A stretch of 5,305 nt of DNA from Spirochaetaceae bacterium (GCA_031279965.1 JAITHM010000108.1:1-5305), one strand, 5' to 3'. Positions 1-5,305 are shown, counted from the stretch's first letter. Program-made: numbers and translations. The notes: a model not told the origin generated them from the sequence alone.

Positions 1-1216
1 CTTTTGCTCCCTCGTGGATTTTAAGAGCTTCAATGTCCCGTTCTCCGGTAATTTTTGGACTGAATAGCCATAGTTCTTCATTGCCAACACGTTCTAACGC
101 AGCGTCAAAAGCGGCTTGCGCATCACTGTCATTGCCGCCGCGGGCATGAACTGCATCGTAAAGCTCGCCGGTTGGGATATGCGGCTTGCTGATCCAGCGT
201 ATACGGCCTTCGTCATAGCCAAGCGCTTTAAGGTCGCTTGTTTTTATCGGTACCGACGGGATGAGCCGTCCCAGCCTGGCCGTACTGTTACGCCGTGACG
301 ACGCCCAAATACGGAAAAAGCCCAGCACATGATCAATACGGTACGCGCCAAAGTACTGTTCGGCAACAGCAAGCCGCATACGCCACCACGAAAAATTATC
401 TTTTTCGTGCGCCGTCCAGTTATAAATGGGAAAACCCCAGTTCTGGCCGGACGGACTGTACATATCTGGCGGCGCGCCTGCCGAAAAATCATTATTAAAA
501 TATTCAGGATATGCCCATACATCAGCGCTGTCTTCGTTCATCAAAATGGGAATATCGCCCATCAACACAATGCCAAGCCGGGCAACCTCCCGGGCGGCTT
601 CACGAAATTGAAGATCAAGATTGAATTGAACCCACGCCCAAAAAAGATTTTCGTTGGCCGCGGCGGCATCGTTCCATAAGGCTTCAAGTTCTTTGCGGGT
701 AACAGTGTTAAAGCCTTTCCATTCGTGCCAGCTTTTAAGATTGTTAGCCTCTTTAAGCCGGCGAAATACCGCATAGGTTTTGATCCACGGCGTTTTATCA
801 ATCCATTTTTTAAGATCGCCGGATTTTTCGATTACGGCCTTGTTCGCGGCAAAAAGCTCTCGCAAAAGGGCAATTTTCGCCTGTGCAACGCCGGTGTACG
901 AAAAACGCGGCGCAGCGTCAAATTTCGTGCGGATATCAGCAATACCGTCTTTAAAAGCATCTGCGCCGGGGATGGCAGAAAGCCGTATATACAACGGATT
1001 AAGCGCAAATGCGGTAAGCGCAAAATAGGGCGAACTTTCGTAGCCGGTATCGTTGACAGGAAGAAGCTGTAAAAGCCCAATGTCCATATCGGCGCACAAC
1101 CGCGCAAATTCAATCAGAACAAGAAATTCACCGCAGCCGGTACAATCTTTGCTTCGCAACGCCGCAACAGGTATTACTGTTCCAATTAACCGTTTGTCTG
1201 TTTTATTTTCTGCCAT
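1..1216 (-). CDS. malQ: 4-alpha-glucanotransferase (amylomaltase), GH77, DPE2-like; 3' end cut by window
   Basis: The enzyme transfers alpha-1,4-glucan segments between maltooligosaccharides in the cytoplasm, releasing glucose during maltose or glycogen use. The reading frame is open from ATG 1216 to the left edge, giving 405 complete codons. I see the GH77 blocks in order: LLQLLPVNDTG (48-58), SSPYFALTAFALNPLYI (61-77), GDIPILMNEDSADVWA (220-235), GAPPDMYSPSGQNWGFP (247-263) and YRIDHVLGFFRIW (292-304). D295 in RIDH is the family nucleophile. The blocks NWGFPxYNW and RIDHVLGFFRIW, and the stretch after them (RLIPSVPI, 317-324), resemble plant DPE2 and its bacterial relatives more than classical MalQ. 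DPE2 carries N-terminal CBM20 starch-binding domains; this protein starts directly with the catalytic domain. The acid/base Glu (AEDLG-type motif) must lie beyond the window. The start is fixed by an in-frame TGA four codons upstream and a GAGGG ribosome binding site. Divergent from the P83/100 gene. Confidence 0.94.
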   Translation of the reverse strand, partial: MAENKTDKRLIGTVIPVAALRSKDCTGCGEFLVLIEFARLCADMDIGLLQLLPVNDTGYESSPYFALTAFALNPLYIRLSAIPGADAFKDGIADIRTKFDAAPRFSYTGVAQAKIALLRELFAANKAVIEKSGDLKKWIDKTPWIKTYAVFRRLKEANNLKSWHEWKGFNTVTRKELEALWNDAAAANENLFWAWVQFNLDLQFREAAREVARLGIVLMGDIPILMNEDSADVWAYPEYFNNDFSAGAPPDMYSPSGQNWGFPIYNWTAHEKDNFSWWRMRLAVAEQYFGAYRIDHVLGFFRIWASSRRNSTARLGRLIPSVPIKTSDLKALGYDEGRIRWISKPHIPTGELYDAVHARGGNDSDAQAAFDAALERVGNEELWLFSPKITGERDIEALKIHEGAK

Positions 1217-1222
1217 ACAATA

Positions 1223-1227
1223 CCCTC
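1223..1227 (-). promoter_or_regulatory. Ribosome binding site of malQ
   Basis: On the minus strand GAGGG precedes ATG 1216 by six bases. An in-frame TGA lies between this site and the operator repeats, so no earlier start is possible. This fixes the start of the glucanotransferase. Confidence 0.7.
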
Positions 1228-1231
1228 ACAT

Positions 1232-1255
1232 TTTACAGTGTAGTTTACAGTGTAA
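1232..1255. repeat. Tandem 12-bp direct repeat, each copy a small dyad; possible operator
   Basis: TTTACAGTGTAG (1232-1243) is followed directly by TTTACAGTGTAA (1244-1255): 11 of 12 positions are identical. Each copy is itself a dyad. The second reads TTACA-G-TGTAA (1245-1255), a perfect 5-bp inverted repeat around one base; the first has one mismatch. It lies over the predicted malQ -10 box and start point, the usual place for a repressor operator. The regulator is unknown and is not encoded in this window. Confidence 0.5.
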
Positions 1256-1277
1256 CATGAAGAGCCGCACTCTTCAA
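1249..1277 (-). promoter_or_regulatory. Candidate sigma-70 promoter for malQ
   Basis: On the minus strand, TTGAAG (plus coordinates 1272-1277, 4 of 6 to TTGACA) is separated by 17 bases from TACACT (1249-1254, 4 of 6 to TATAAT). Transcription would start near 1242, leaving a leader of about 25 nt with a ribosome binding site. The -10 box lies inside the tandem dyad at 1232-1255, and the spacer contains the inverted repeat at 1258-1276, so a repressor bound there would block it. Matches are moderate and untested. Confidence 0.4.
1258..1276. repeat. Short perfect inverted repeat in divergent promoter region
   Basis: TGAAGAG and CTCTTCA form a perfect 7-bp inverted repeat around CCGCA. It sits between the -35 and -10 candidates of malQ and starts two bases beyond the tandem dyad. 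No U-tract follows in either direction, so a protein-binding site is more likely than a terminator. A chance occurrence cannot be excluded. Confidence 0.3.
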
Positions 1278-1325
1278 TCACCCGCGGCACCGGTTTCGTC
1301 CGAAAGGGAACACGCGAAGCCCCTG

Positions 1326-1371
1326 CCGCGACAAACTGTTTCTGTCGTGCGGGAAAAGAGGTGCTGAGCAC
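1326..1371. repeat. Two GC-rich dyads upstream of P83/100 gene
   Basis: CCGCGACA (1326-1333) pairs with TGTCGTGCGG (1343-1352) through a 2-nt bulge around a 9-nt loop. The next dyad is GTGCT-G-AGCAC (1361-1371), a perfect 5-bp inverted repeat around one base. Neither is followed by a T-run on either strand, so they do not look like intrinsic terminators. They lie just upstream of the forward -35 candidate. Role unknown. Confidence 0.25.
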
Positions 1372-1382
1372 GGACGCCCCGC

Positions 1383-1411
1383 TTGATACGCATAGTAAAA
1401 GCAGATAAACT
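1383..1411 (+). promoter_or_regulatory. Candidate sigma-70 promoter for the P83/100-mutarotase operon
   Basis: TTGATA (1383-1388, 5 of 6 to TTGACA), a 17-base spacer, then TAAACT (1406-1411, 4 of 6 to TATAAT). The expected start point, about 7 bases on, is 1418-1420, practically at the ATG. That would make the mRNA leaderless, which agrees with the absence of a Shine-Dalgarno sequence before 1420. An alternative -10, TATGAT (1414-1419), has no -35 at the right spacing and would initiate inside the gene. Confidence 0.45.
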
Positions 1412-1417
1412 ACTATG
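1391..1417. repeat. Perfect 7-bp inverted repeat straddling the forward -10 box; possible operator
   Basis: CATAGTA (1391-1397) and TACTATG (1411-1417) are exact reverse complements separated by 13 bases. Half-site centres are 20 bp apart, about two helical turns, as expected for a dimeric regulator binding one DNA face. The repeat covers the spacer and -10 box of the candidate promoter. It differs in sequence from the dyad upstream of malQ, so the two directions may answer to different regulators. Confidence 0.4.
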
Positions 1418-1419
1418 AT

Positions 1420-3003
1420 ATGATGAAAAATAATGTAGTTTGCGCCGTGGTGTTGTCAGGAGCGCTTCTGTTCTGGCTTCAGGACGGTGCGCTTTACGCC
1501 CAGGAGGCGATCGATTCCGCCGAGCTGCAAAAAGCGGCCGGGCCGGTTGAGTTTATCAGTAATACGGCAGTACCCGACCGTATTGATACCCGGGAGCAGA
1601 TTGTCGAGCTGGGGCGCGGGCCGGGCGCGGCTGTGCGAAACGGTGCGGCTACGTTTGGCGCGTTAAGCCGGTATTTTGTGATTCACCGGCTGCATCCACC
1701 CGAGTTTGATAAACTTGACGCTGATATTTTTGGGTTGGGATCAGGGACCGCTGTTGATACCATTGGTAATCTCCGGTTTATCATTCAAGGGTATCTTCAA
1801 ACAGCTTATGCGTATTCGCCTGCCGATGCGGTCTTGCTTGCCGAATACATCACAATTTATAACGCTGTATACCGCCAAAACCGGCCGTATTTTGAGCAAC
1901 GGTATAAATCTCCCCTTTTAAATGATCTTACGGCGGGCAGAGAGGGTATTGCCCTTAATTACCGGGAATGGCCCGGACAAACTCTCATGGTAATACCGTT
2001 AATGACTGCCGCCCCTGGTTCTTTAAGCGCGATTGATACTTCAGCAATTACTGACGCGGCTGTTATTGAAAAAATGCGGGAAGAAGCCGACCGGGGAATT
2101 TCGAGCCGTCAAGATATGGTAGAACTTAAAGAACGTGAAGCTGATGCGGCGGAAAAAACCGCTCTTGCCCAACGGCAGTCCAATGCTGCGGAGGAACAGC
2201 GCATTGCTGAAGAAAGCCGGCGCGTTGCTGCGGAAGAACAGCGTATAGCCGCGGAAAAAGCCCAATTGGAGCAGCAAAAAGCGCAGGCGGCAACCTCCCA
2301 GCAAAAGGCGGAACTTGCACAGCGCGAGGAGGAGCTCAAAAAAGACGAGGCAGAGCTTGCTTCACGTCAGGAAGATCTTGGAGAAGCGTCGGCGGAACTT
2401 GCCGCAGCGCAGGAACAAGCGCGCTCTATGGAAGATTTTGCAGAACGTAAATCCGAAGAAGCTCAGCAGGAACGTGAAACGATTGCCGCCGACCAGCGTC
2501 AGATCATAGCGGGCGCTGTTGAGGCTGTACCGCCGCCACCGTCTGGTGTTGTAGCGGTGCGTCTTTCAAGCTCTGCTAATCCGCGGGGTACCGTTGTCAA
2601 AGTAAATCCTGCTTCTGGTATGACATTGCAGAGTTCGGCAGTGAATCAGGCATCAGCGCGTACGCTTACAATGCTTGGCGGTAAAACACTTGTTGTGGCA
2701 ACATCAGGCGGTAAAACACGGCTTGTTGAAGTTGATCCTTCGACCCTGCAAGTGATTAAACAGGGTGAAGACGAACTTAACGGTGACACGCAAATTTGGG
2801 TTTCTGGAGCGAATCTTTACGCAATTGCTGTTCAAGGCGGTAAGAATTACCTTGCCCGGTTTGATGTAAATCTGGCAAAACAGTCTCAATCAACACTTAT
2901 TGTGCACCAATGGGCGGCAGTGAGCTTTCAGGGCGACAAGATTATCACGCAAAATGACAAAGGCGCGATTATTTTATTGAATGCGACCACGTTAACGGAG
3001 TAA
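1420..3003 (+). CDS. P83/100-family exported protein
   Basis: A 527-residue protein resembling the spirochaetal P83/100 antigen family (Borrelia P83/100 and treponemal homologues); its biochemical role is not established. A signal peptide covers about residues 1-27 (basic start, hydrophobic 6-20, probable cleavage LYA|QE); no lipobox cysteine is seen. An N-terminal domain follows, with PDRIDTREQIVELGRG (52-67) as its most family-like stretch. Residues about 212-362 are a long charged coiled coil rich in A, E, Q and R, with a 14-residue (two-heptad) repeat AAEEQRIA at 256-263 and 270-277. A PPPP hinge (371-374) leads to a C-terminal region (about 376-527) with repeats like beta-propeller blades. 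Probably periplasmic or envelope-associated. The start is ATG 1420 or the adjacent ATG 1423; neither has a ribosome binding site. First gene of a two-gene operon. Confidence 0.85.
   Translation: MMKNNVVCAVVLSGALLFWLQDGALYAQEAIDSAELQKAAGPVEFISNTAVPDRIDTREQIVELGRGPGAAVRNGAATFGALSRYFVIHRLHPPEFDKLDADIFGLGSGTAVDTIGNLRFIIQGYLQTAYAYSPADAVLLAEYITIYNAVYRQNRPYFEQRYKSPLLNDLTAGREGIALNYREWPGQTLMVIPLMTAAPGSLSAIDTSAITDAAVIEKMREEADRGISSRQDMVELKEREADAAEKTALAQRQSNAAEEQRIAEESRRVAAEEQRIAAEKAQLEQQKAQAATSQQKAELAQREEELKKDEAELASRQEDLGEASAELAAAQEQARSMEDFAERKSEEAQQERETIAADQRQIIAGAVEAVPPPPSGVVAVRLSSSANPRGTVVKVNPASGMTLQSSAVNQASARTLTMLGGKTLVVATSGGKTRLVEVDPSTLQVIKQGEDELNGDTQIWVSGANLYAIAVQGGKNYLARFDVNLAKQSQSTLIVHQWAAVSFQGDKIITQNDKGAIILLNATTLTE
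2997..3000 (+). promoter_or_regulatory. Ribosome binding site of the mutarotase-like gene
   Basis: GGAG immediately precedes the TAA stop of the P83/100 gene and lies seven bases before ATG 3008. Because it sits inside the last codons of the upstream gene, ribosomes finishing that gene pass over it, which favours translational coupling. It supports ATG 3008 as the start. Confidence 0.65.
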
Positions 3004-3007
3004 AACA

Positions 3008-4273
3008 ATGCCGGATTTAAGCGAAAAAACCCGTTCAAAAGCTTTTGTAACCCGTATCCGAGAGATGGGGTGGCGGGATGCAAGTTATCTTGAGCACAAT
3101 TTATTGCGGGTTCTTATTGATGATATAGGAAGTTTTACTCCCGAGCTTTGTGCTGTGCAGGAAAAACGCCAGATAAATGCCCATTGGATTCCGCATTTTC
3201 GGGCAAATTCGCCCAAAGCGTTTAGCGATGCCGAAAACGGCGCGTATTGGAAATCTGAACATCTCTATCATAGCGCAGGAAGTTTTCCGTGTTTTCCCAA
3301 TTTTGGTTCAGGGCACATTGCAGACGGAATAACCCATCCGGTCAATGGCTGGACGGCGAATGCCCGGTGGAATTTTGTAAAAAAAGGCAAAGACGAAGAA
3401 AGCGGGGCCGTGTGGGTGCTTTCCACGCTTGAAGCTCCAGAAAATACCATGCCGCTTCTGTTTCGAAAGGTTGATGCGCTTATTCCTGGTGAGCCGGTGC
3501 ATTATTCCGCATTGCGAATCAGTAATACCGGCACGGAGGATCTTGAACTATGCGGCGGCTGGCAAAATATTGTAGGTGCTCCGTTTCTTTCCTGCGGATG
3601 CCGGCTGTCAGCATCGGCAAAGGAATGGGTAGTTCCGCCGTTGGGGAGCGAATTTGACGCGACAGCCCGGCTTGCCGCCGGTAAGGAATTCATTTCGCTG
3701 TCAAAAGCGCCGCTTGCCGCCGGAGGCGAGACGGATATTTCCGTTGTGTCTGGCCCAATTGGCTGGACAGATTTTGCCATGGGCGCAATTCCCAAGTCGT
3801 CAACGTTAGGTTGGACGGCGGTGGTCAATCCGTTTCTTAAAATGGTGTATGCTGCTTTTTTCCCCGGCCCGCTTCTCGCTGACGAAAACAACGATATTCC
3901 CATCTATTTTAACGATATTTTCATGCAATACGGGGGACGGCCGTGGACACCATGGGCCCCTTACGAAGGCGGCACTGATCTGAGTTACTGTCTTGGGATG
4001 AGCGGAGCGACCGCCGCATGGACATCGGGACTTGAATTTTCCCGCGCCGAGCGGAAAGTACTTGGTTCCCCGGTAACATTTACACTACCGGCAAAAACCG
4101 AAAAAACACTCTGTTGGGGGACTTTATTTGCCCCCTACGAGGATAATATCCTTGATGGCGGCGTTGTAGGCATGGATGGAGAAGACGGCATTCTGATTTG
4201 CAAAAGCGCGGCGGCAGCGTGGCGTTTCAAAGCGGACATTACATTCAAAGTGATACGGCGGCTCTGCCAATAG
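3008..4273 (+). CDS. Galactose-mutarotase-fold protein (aldose 1-epimerase superfamily-like)
   Basis: A 421-residue protein with no signal peptide or membrane segment, so probably cytoplasmic. The pattern suggests the beta-sandwich of aldose 1-epimerases and related sugar-binding enzymes. The N-terminal part has VLIDDIGSFTPEL (35-47). HPVNGWTANARW (110-121) looks like the HGF-type block that follows a glycine-rich loop in mutarotases. A two-domain carbohydrate-binding-like tail contains GRPWTPWAPYEGG (310-322) with E320 as a possible catalytic base. In classical enzymes the first block carries a catalytic His directly before Gly; here that position is N113, with H110 three residues earlier. 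Substrate is unknown and activity may be lost or altered. The gene starts 4 nt after the P83/100 stop and is almost certainly co-transcribed with it. The family call rests on motif pattern only. Confidence 0.6.
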   Translation: MPDLSEKTRSKAFVTRIREMGWRDASYLEHNLLRVLIDDIGSFTPELCAVQEKRQINAHWIPHFRANSPKAFSDAENGAYWKSEHLYHSAGSFPCFPNFGSGHIADGITHPVNGWTANARWNFVKKGKDEESGAVWVLSTLEAPENTMPLLFRKVDALIPGEPVHYSALRISNTGTEDLELCGGWQNIVGAPFLSCGCRLSASAKEWVVPPLGSEFDATARLAAGKEFISLSKAPLAAGGETDISVVSGPIGWTDFAMGAIPKSSTLGWTAVVNPFLKMVYAAFFPGPLLADENNDIPIYFNDIFMQYGGRPWTPWAPYEGGTDLSYCLGMSGATAAWTSGLEFSRAERKVLGSPVTFTLPAKTEKTLCWGTLFAPYEDNILDGGVVGMDGEDGILICKSAAAAWRFKADITFKVIRRLCQ

Positions 4274-4289
4274 CGTTGCGGGCTTCTAT

Positions 4290-4326
4290 AAAAAAACCGT
4301 TGCCACAAGGAGGAAATGGCAACGGT
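4290..4326 (-). terminator. Strong intrinsic terminator for the minus-strand barrel gene
   Basis: On the minus strand, ACCGTTGCCA (plus coordinates 4317-4326) pairs perfectly with TGGCAACGGT (4296-4305): a 10-bp stem with an 11-nt loop, followed by a run of seven T including the last paired base. This is a textbook intrinsic terminator for transcripts coming from the barrel gene, whose stop is about 140 nt upstream. In the plus direction the same hairpin lies 22 nt after the mutarotase stop but is followed by CAAAAGG, so it should stop plus-strand transcription poorly. The minus-strand loop contains CCTCCTT. Confidence 0.85.
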
Positions 4327-4430
4327 CAAAAGGAGTTTGATGATCGGTTTTGCTTATATAACCACAGTATGAAAAAAAGGTTACAACTCGCGGGCAATTG
4401 CCGAAAATCCGCTTGTAATTTCTGAATTTA

Positions 4431-4454
4431 AGCCTGTTCCTCTTAGAACAGGCT
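4431..4454 (-). terminator. Hairpin just downstream of the barrel gene; weak terminator or 3'-end stabiliser
   Basis: AGCCTGTTC (4431-4439) and GAACAGGCT (4446-4454) form a perfect 9-bp stem with a 6-nt loop, starting 13 nt after the barrel stop codon in the minus direction. The sequence following on the minus strand is TTAAATTC, a poor U-tract, so termination is likely partial. It may instead protect the 3' end from exonucleases, with the stronger terminator at 4290-4326 acting as backup. Confidence 0.55.
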
Positions 4455-4467
4455 ACTATATCCATGT

Positions 4468-5305
4468 TTAGAAGCTTGCTTTAAATTGTACCGCAAAGTT
4501 GGCGCTATCCAGAGAGGTGCCATTGGTGGAAAACATCGCGTCAAGCGCGAAGTTTTCTCTAAAATTAAAGGCTGCTCCCAGGGCAAGTTGTGCAAGGGGT
4601 TTGCCCCAGTTTTGCTCAAATAACGGGGTCTTAACTTTGCCGCTTGCGCCGTTATCAACTTCGATTTCGCCGGTTCGTATCCTGTAAAGCGTTTGAGTCG
4701 CACCAATGCCGCCGTTAAGTGTAAATACATTCGGCACAATATCAACGGCAAAACCAACGCCAAGATTTGGATACAGCGCAAGGTCAAGCGCGGGAAGCGT
4801 CGTTACTATACGGGAAATACCCGTGGTGGTGACTAAATTGCTGTCATTGTACGGATTGTTATCGTTCATAAAAACCGTTTTATTCGACCATCGATATGTT
4901 TTTGTTGTTGTCTCTCCGAATTTAAAGCCCACGCCAAACCCGCCGTTCAAGCCAACTTTGAAACGCTTGCCTATTTGTGTAATGTAACGCACAGAAGGCC
5001 GTGCCCGAACTTCCAAATCCAGCGGTTTTTTGGTAATGCTGTTGAAGTAACCGGTTGTTCCCTTGTCTTCACTCCAGAATATGCCGTTTACAGCCTCTGC
5101 TTTGTCGTCAAGATTTGAATACATTTTGAGCCCGCCGGCTACTTCCAGCCCGAGTGCAAGCTGCGAGCGGTTGTCGCTTGGAAAGTCAGTTTCCAACCTG
5201 AAAGTAATCGCCGGCTCAATGTAATCGGCAGCCAGCTTGTCTGTTACATCTTCACTTACTGTGTAAGTGCCGGTGTTGGTTGTAAAATAGTTAGTCAGCT
5301 TTATT
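4468..5305 (-). CDS. Outer-membrane beta-barrel protein, 5' end cut by window
   Basis: I do not recognise the family, but the architecture is clear. The frame is open from the right edge to TAA at 4468-4470, giving 278 residues without the N-terminus. Amphipathic strands alternate with Gly/Asn/Asp-rich loops: AITFRLETDF (32-41 of the visible part), LALGLEVAGGLKMY (49-62), LEVRARPSVRYI (97-108), FKVGLNGGFGVGFKFG (115-130), ALDLALYPNLGVGFAVDI (172-189), VFTLNGGIGATQTLYRI (193-209), LAQLALGAAFNF (237-248) and FALDAMFSTNG (252-262). The protein ends FAVQFKASF; a terminal aromatic preceded by alternating hydrophobics is the usual signal for BAM-dependent insertion. There is no internal reason to start at TTG 5196, because coding sequence continues upstream of it. 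Convergent with the P83/100-mutarotase operon. Function (porin, adhesin or other) cannot be told. Confidence 0.8.
   Translation of the reverse strand, partial: IKLTNYFTTNTGTYTVSEDVTDKLAADYIEPAITFRLETDFPSDNRSQLALGLEVAGGLKMYSNLDDKAEAVNGIFWSEDKGTTGYFNSITKKPLDLEVRARPSVRYITQIGKRFKVGLNGGFGVGFKFGETTTKTYRWSNKTVFMNDNNPYNDSNLVTTTGISRIVTTLPALDLALYPNLGVGFAVDIVPNVFTLNGGIGATQTLYRIRTGEIEVDNGASGKVKTPLFEQNWGKPLAQLALGAAFNFRENFALDAMFSTNGTSLDSANFAVQFKASF

Noticed and set aside
116..1113. Several ORFs of 60-116 codons on both strands across the malQ region
   Set aside because: The minus-strand malQ frame is continuous with all expected GH77 motifs; the other frames are shadows without motifs.
1186..1371. Minus-strand 61-codon ORF overlapping the malQ start and the divergent region
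   Set aside because: It overlaps malQ in another frame, covers the promoter and dyads, and shows no domain.
2041..2339. Minus-strand ORFs rich in Ser, Ala and Phe opposite the coiled coil
   Set aside because: They are mirror images of the repetitive Ala/Glu/Gln codons of the P83/100 coiled coil, with no ribosome binding site or recognisable domain.
4316..4372. Tiny plus-strand ORF of 18 codons with AAGGAGG just before its ATG, overlapping a second tiny ORF through ATGA
   Set aside because: AAGGAGG is only two bases from the ATG, too close to work well. The site lies inside the terminator stem-loop, and no plus-strand gene follows for a leader peptide to control. The AAGGAGG is better explained as the complement of the minus-strand loop.
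4393..4402. Perfect 10-bp palindrome GGCAATTGCC
   Set aside because: It has no loop or U-tract and no promoter beside it, and a 10-bp palindrome can arise by chance.
4198..4425. Possible frameshift extending the mutarotase-like protein into another frame (GGSVAFQS and onward)
   Set aside because: The original frame ends with a reasonable tail (RFKADITFKVIRRL), and the alternative frame runs into the terminator hairpin and low-complexity sequence. A comparison with homologues would settle it; I see no need for a frameshift.
4468..5196. TTG at 5196 as the start of the barrel gene
   Set aside because: The frame stays open to the window edge with barrel-like sequence (YIEPAITFR) before the TTG, and a signal peptide is still missing, so the true start lies outside.

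Overview
The window most likely comes from a treponeme-like spirochaete with roughly balanced base composition, of the kind known from termite guts and other free-living or commensal habitats. The main reason is the gene at 1420-3003, which reads as a P83/100-family protein, a family characteristic of Borrelia and Treponema. A bacterial DPE2-like 4-alpha-glucanotransferase and an outer-membrane beta-barrel that ends in phenylalanine agree with this, but neither is diagnostic. The species assignment is inference.

Layout. (1) 1-1216, minus strand: the N-terminal 405 codons of a GH77 4-alpha-glucanotransferase (malQ), cut by the left edge before the acid/base glutamate is reached. (2) 1217-1419: a divergent intergenic region of about 200 bases. 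It holds a promoter candidate for each direction and an unusual density of small dyads, including a 12-bp tandem dyad over the malQ promoter and a 7-bp inverted repeat straddling the forward -10 box. (3) 1420-3003, plus strand: P83/100-family exported protein with signal peptide, N-terminal domain, long coiled coil, proline hinge and a C-terminal region of beta-propeller-like repeats. (4) 3008-4273, plus strand: a cytoplasmic protein that looks like a galactose-mutarotase-fold (aldose 1-epimerase superfamily) enzyme. It starts 4 nt after the previous stop, and its ribosome binding site lies at the end of the previous gene. (5) 4274-4467: convergent intergenic region with a weak hairpin and a strong intrinsic terminator, both serving the minus strand. 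The terminator loop carries an anti-Shine-Dalgarno sequence. (6) 4468-5305, minus strand: the C-terminal 278 residues of an outer-membrane beta-barrel protein, cut by the right edge.

How the parts fit. Two genes have a sugar theme: alpha-glucan transfer by MalQ and a putative sugar mutarotase. Two are envelope proteins: P83/100 and the barrel. The divergent region 1217-1419 could coordinate malQ with the P83/100-mutarotase operon, but no regulator is encoded here. I see no mobile element, CRISPR array, tRNA or rRNA. The window is mostly ordinary chromosomal content. The parts most worth a second look are the dyads in the divergent region, the apparently leaderless P83/100 start, the altered active site of the mutarotase-like protein, and the anti-Shine-Dalgarno terminator loop.
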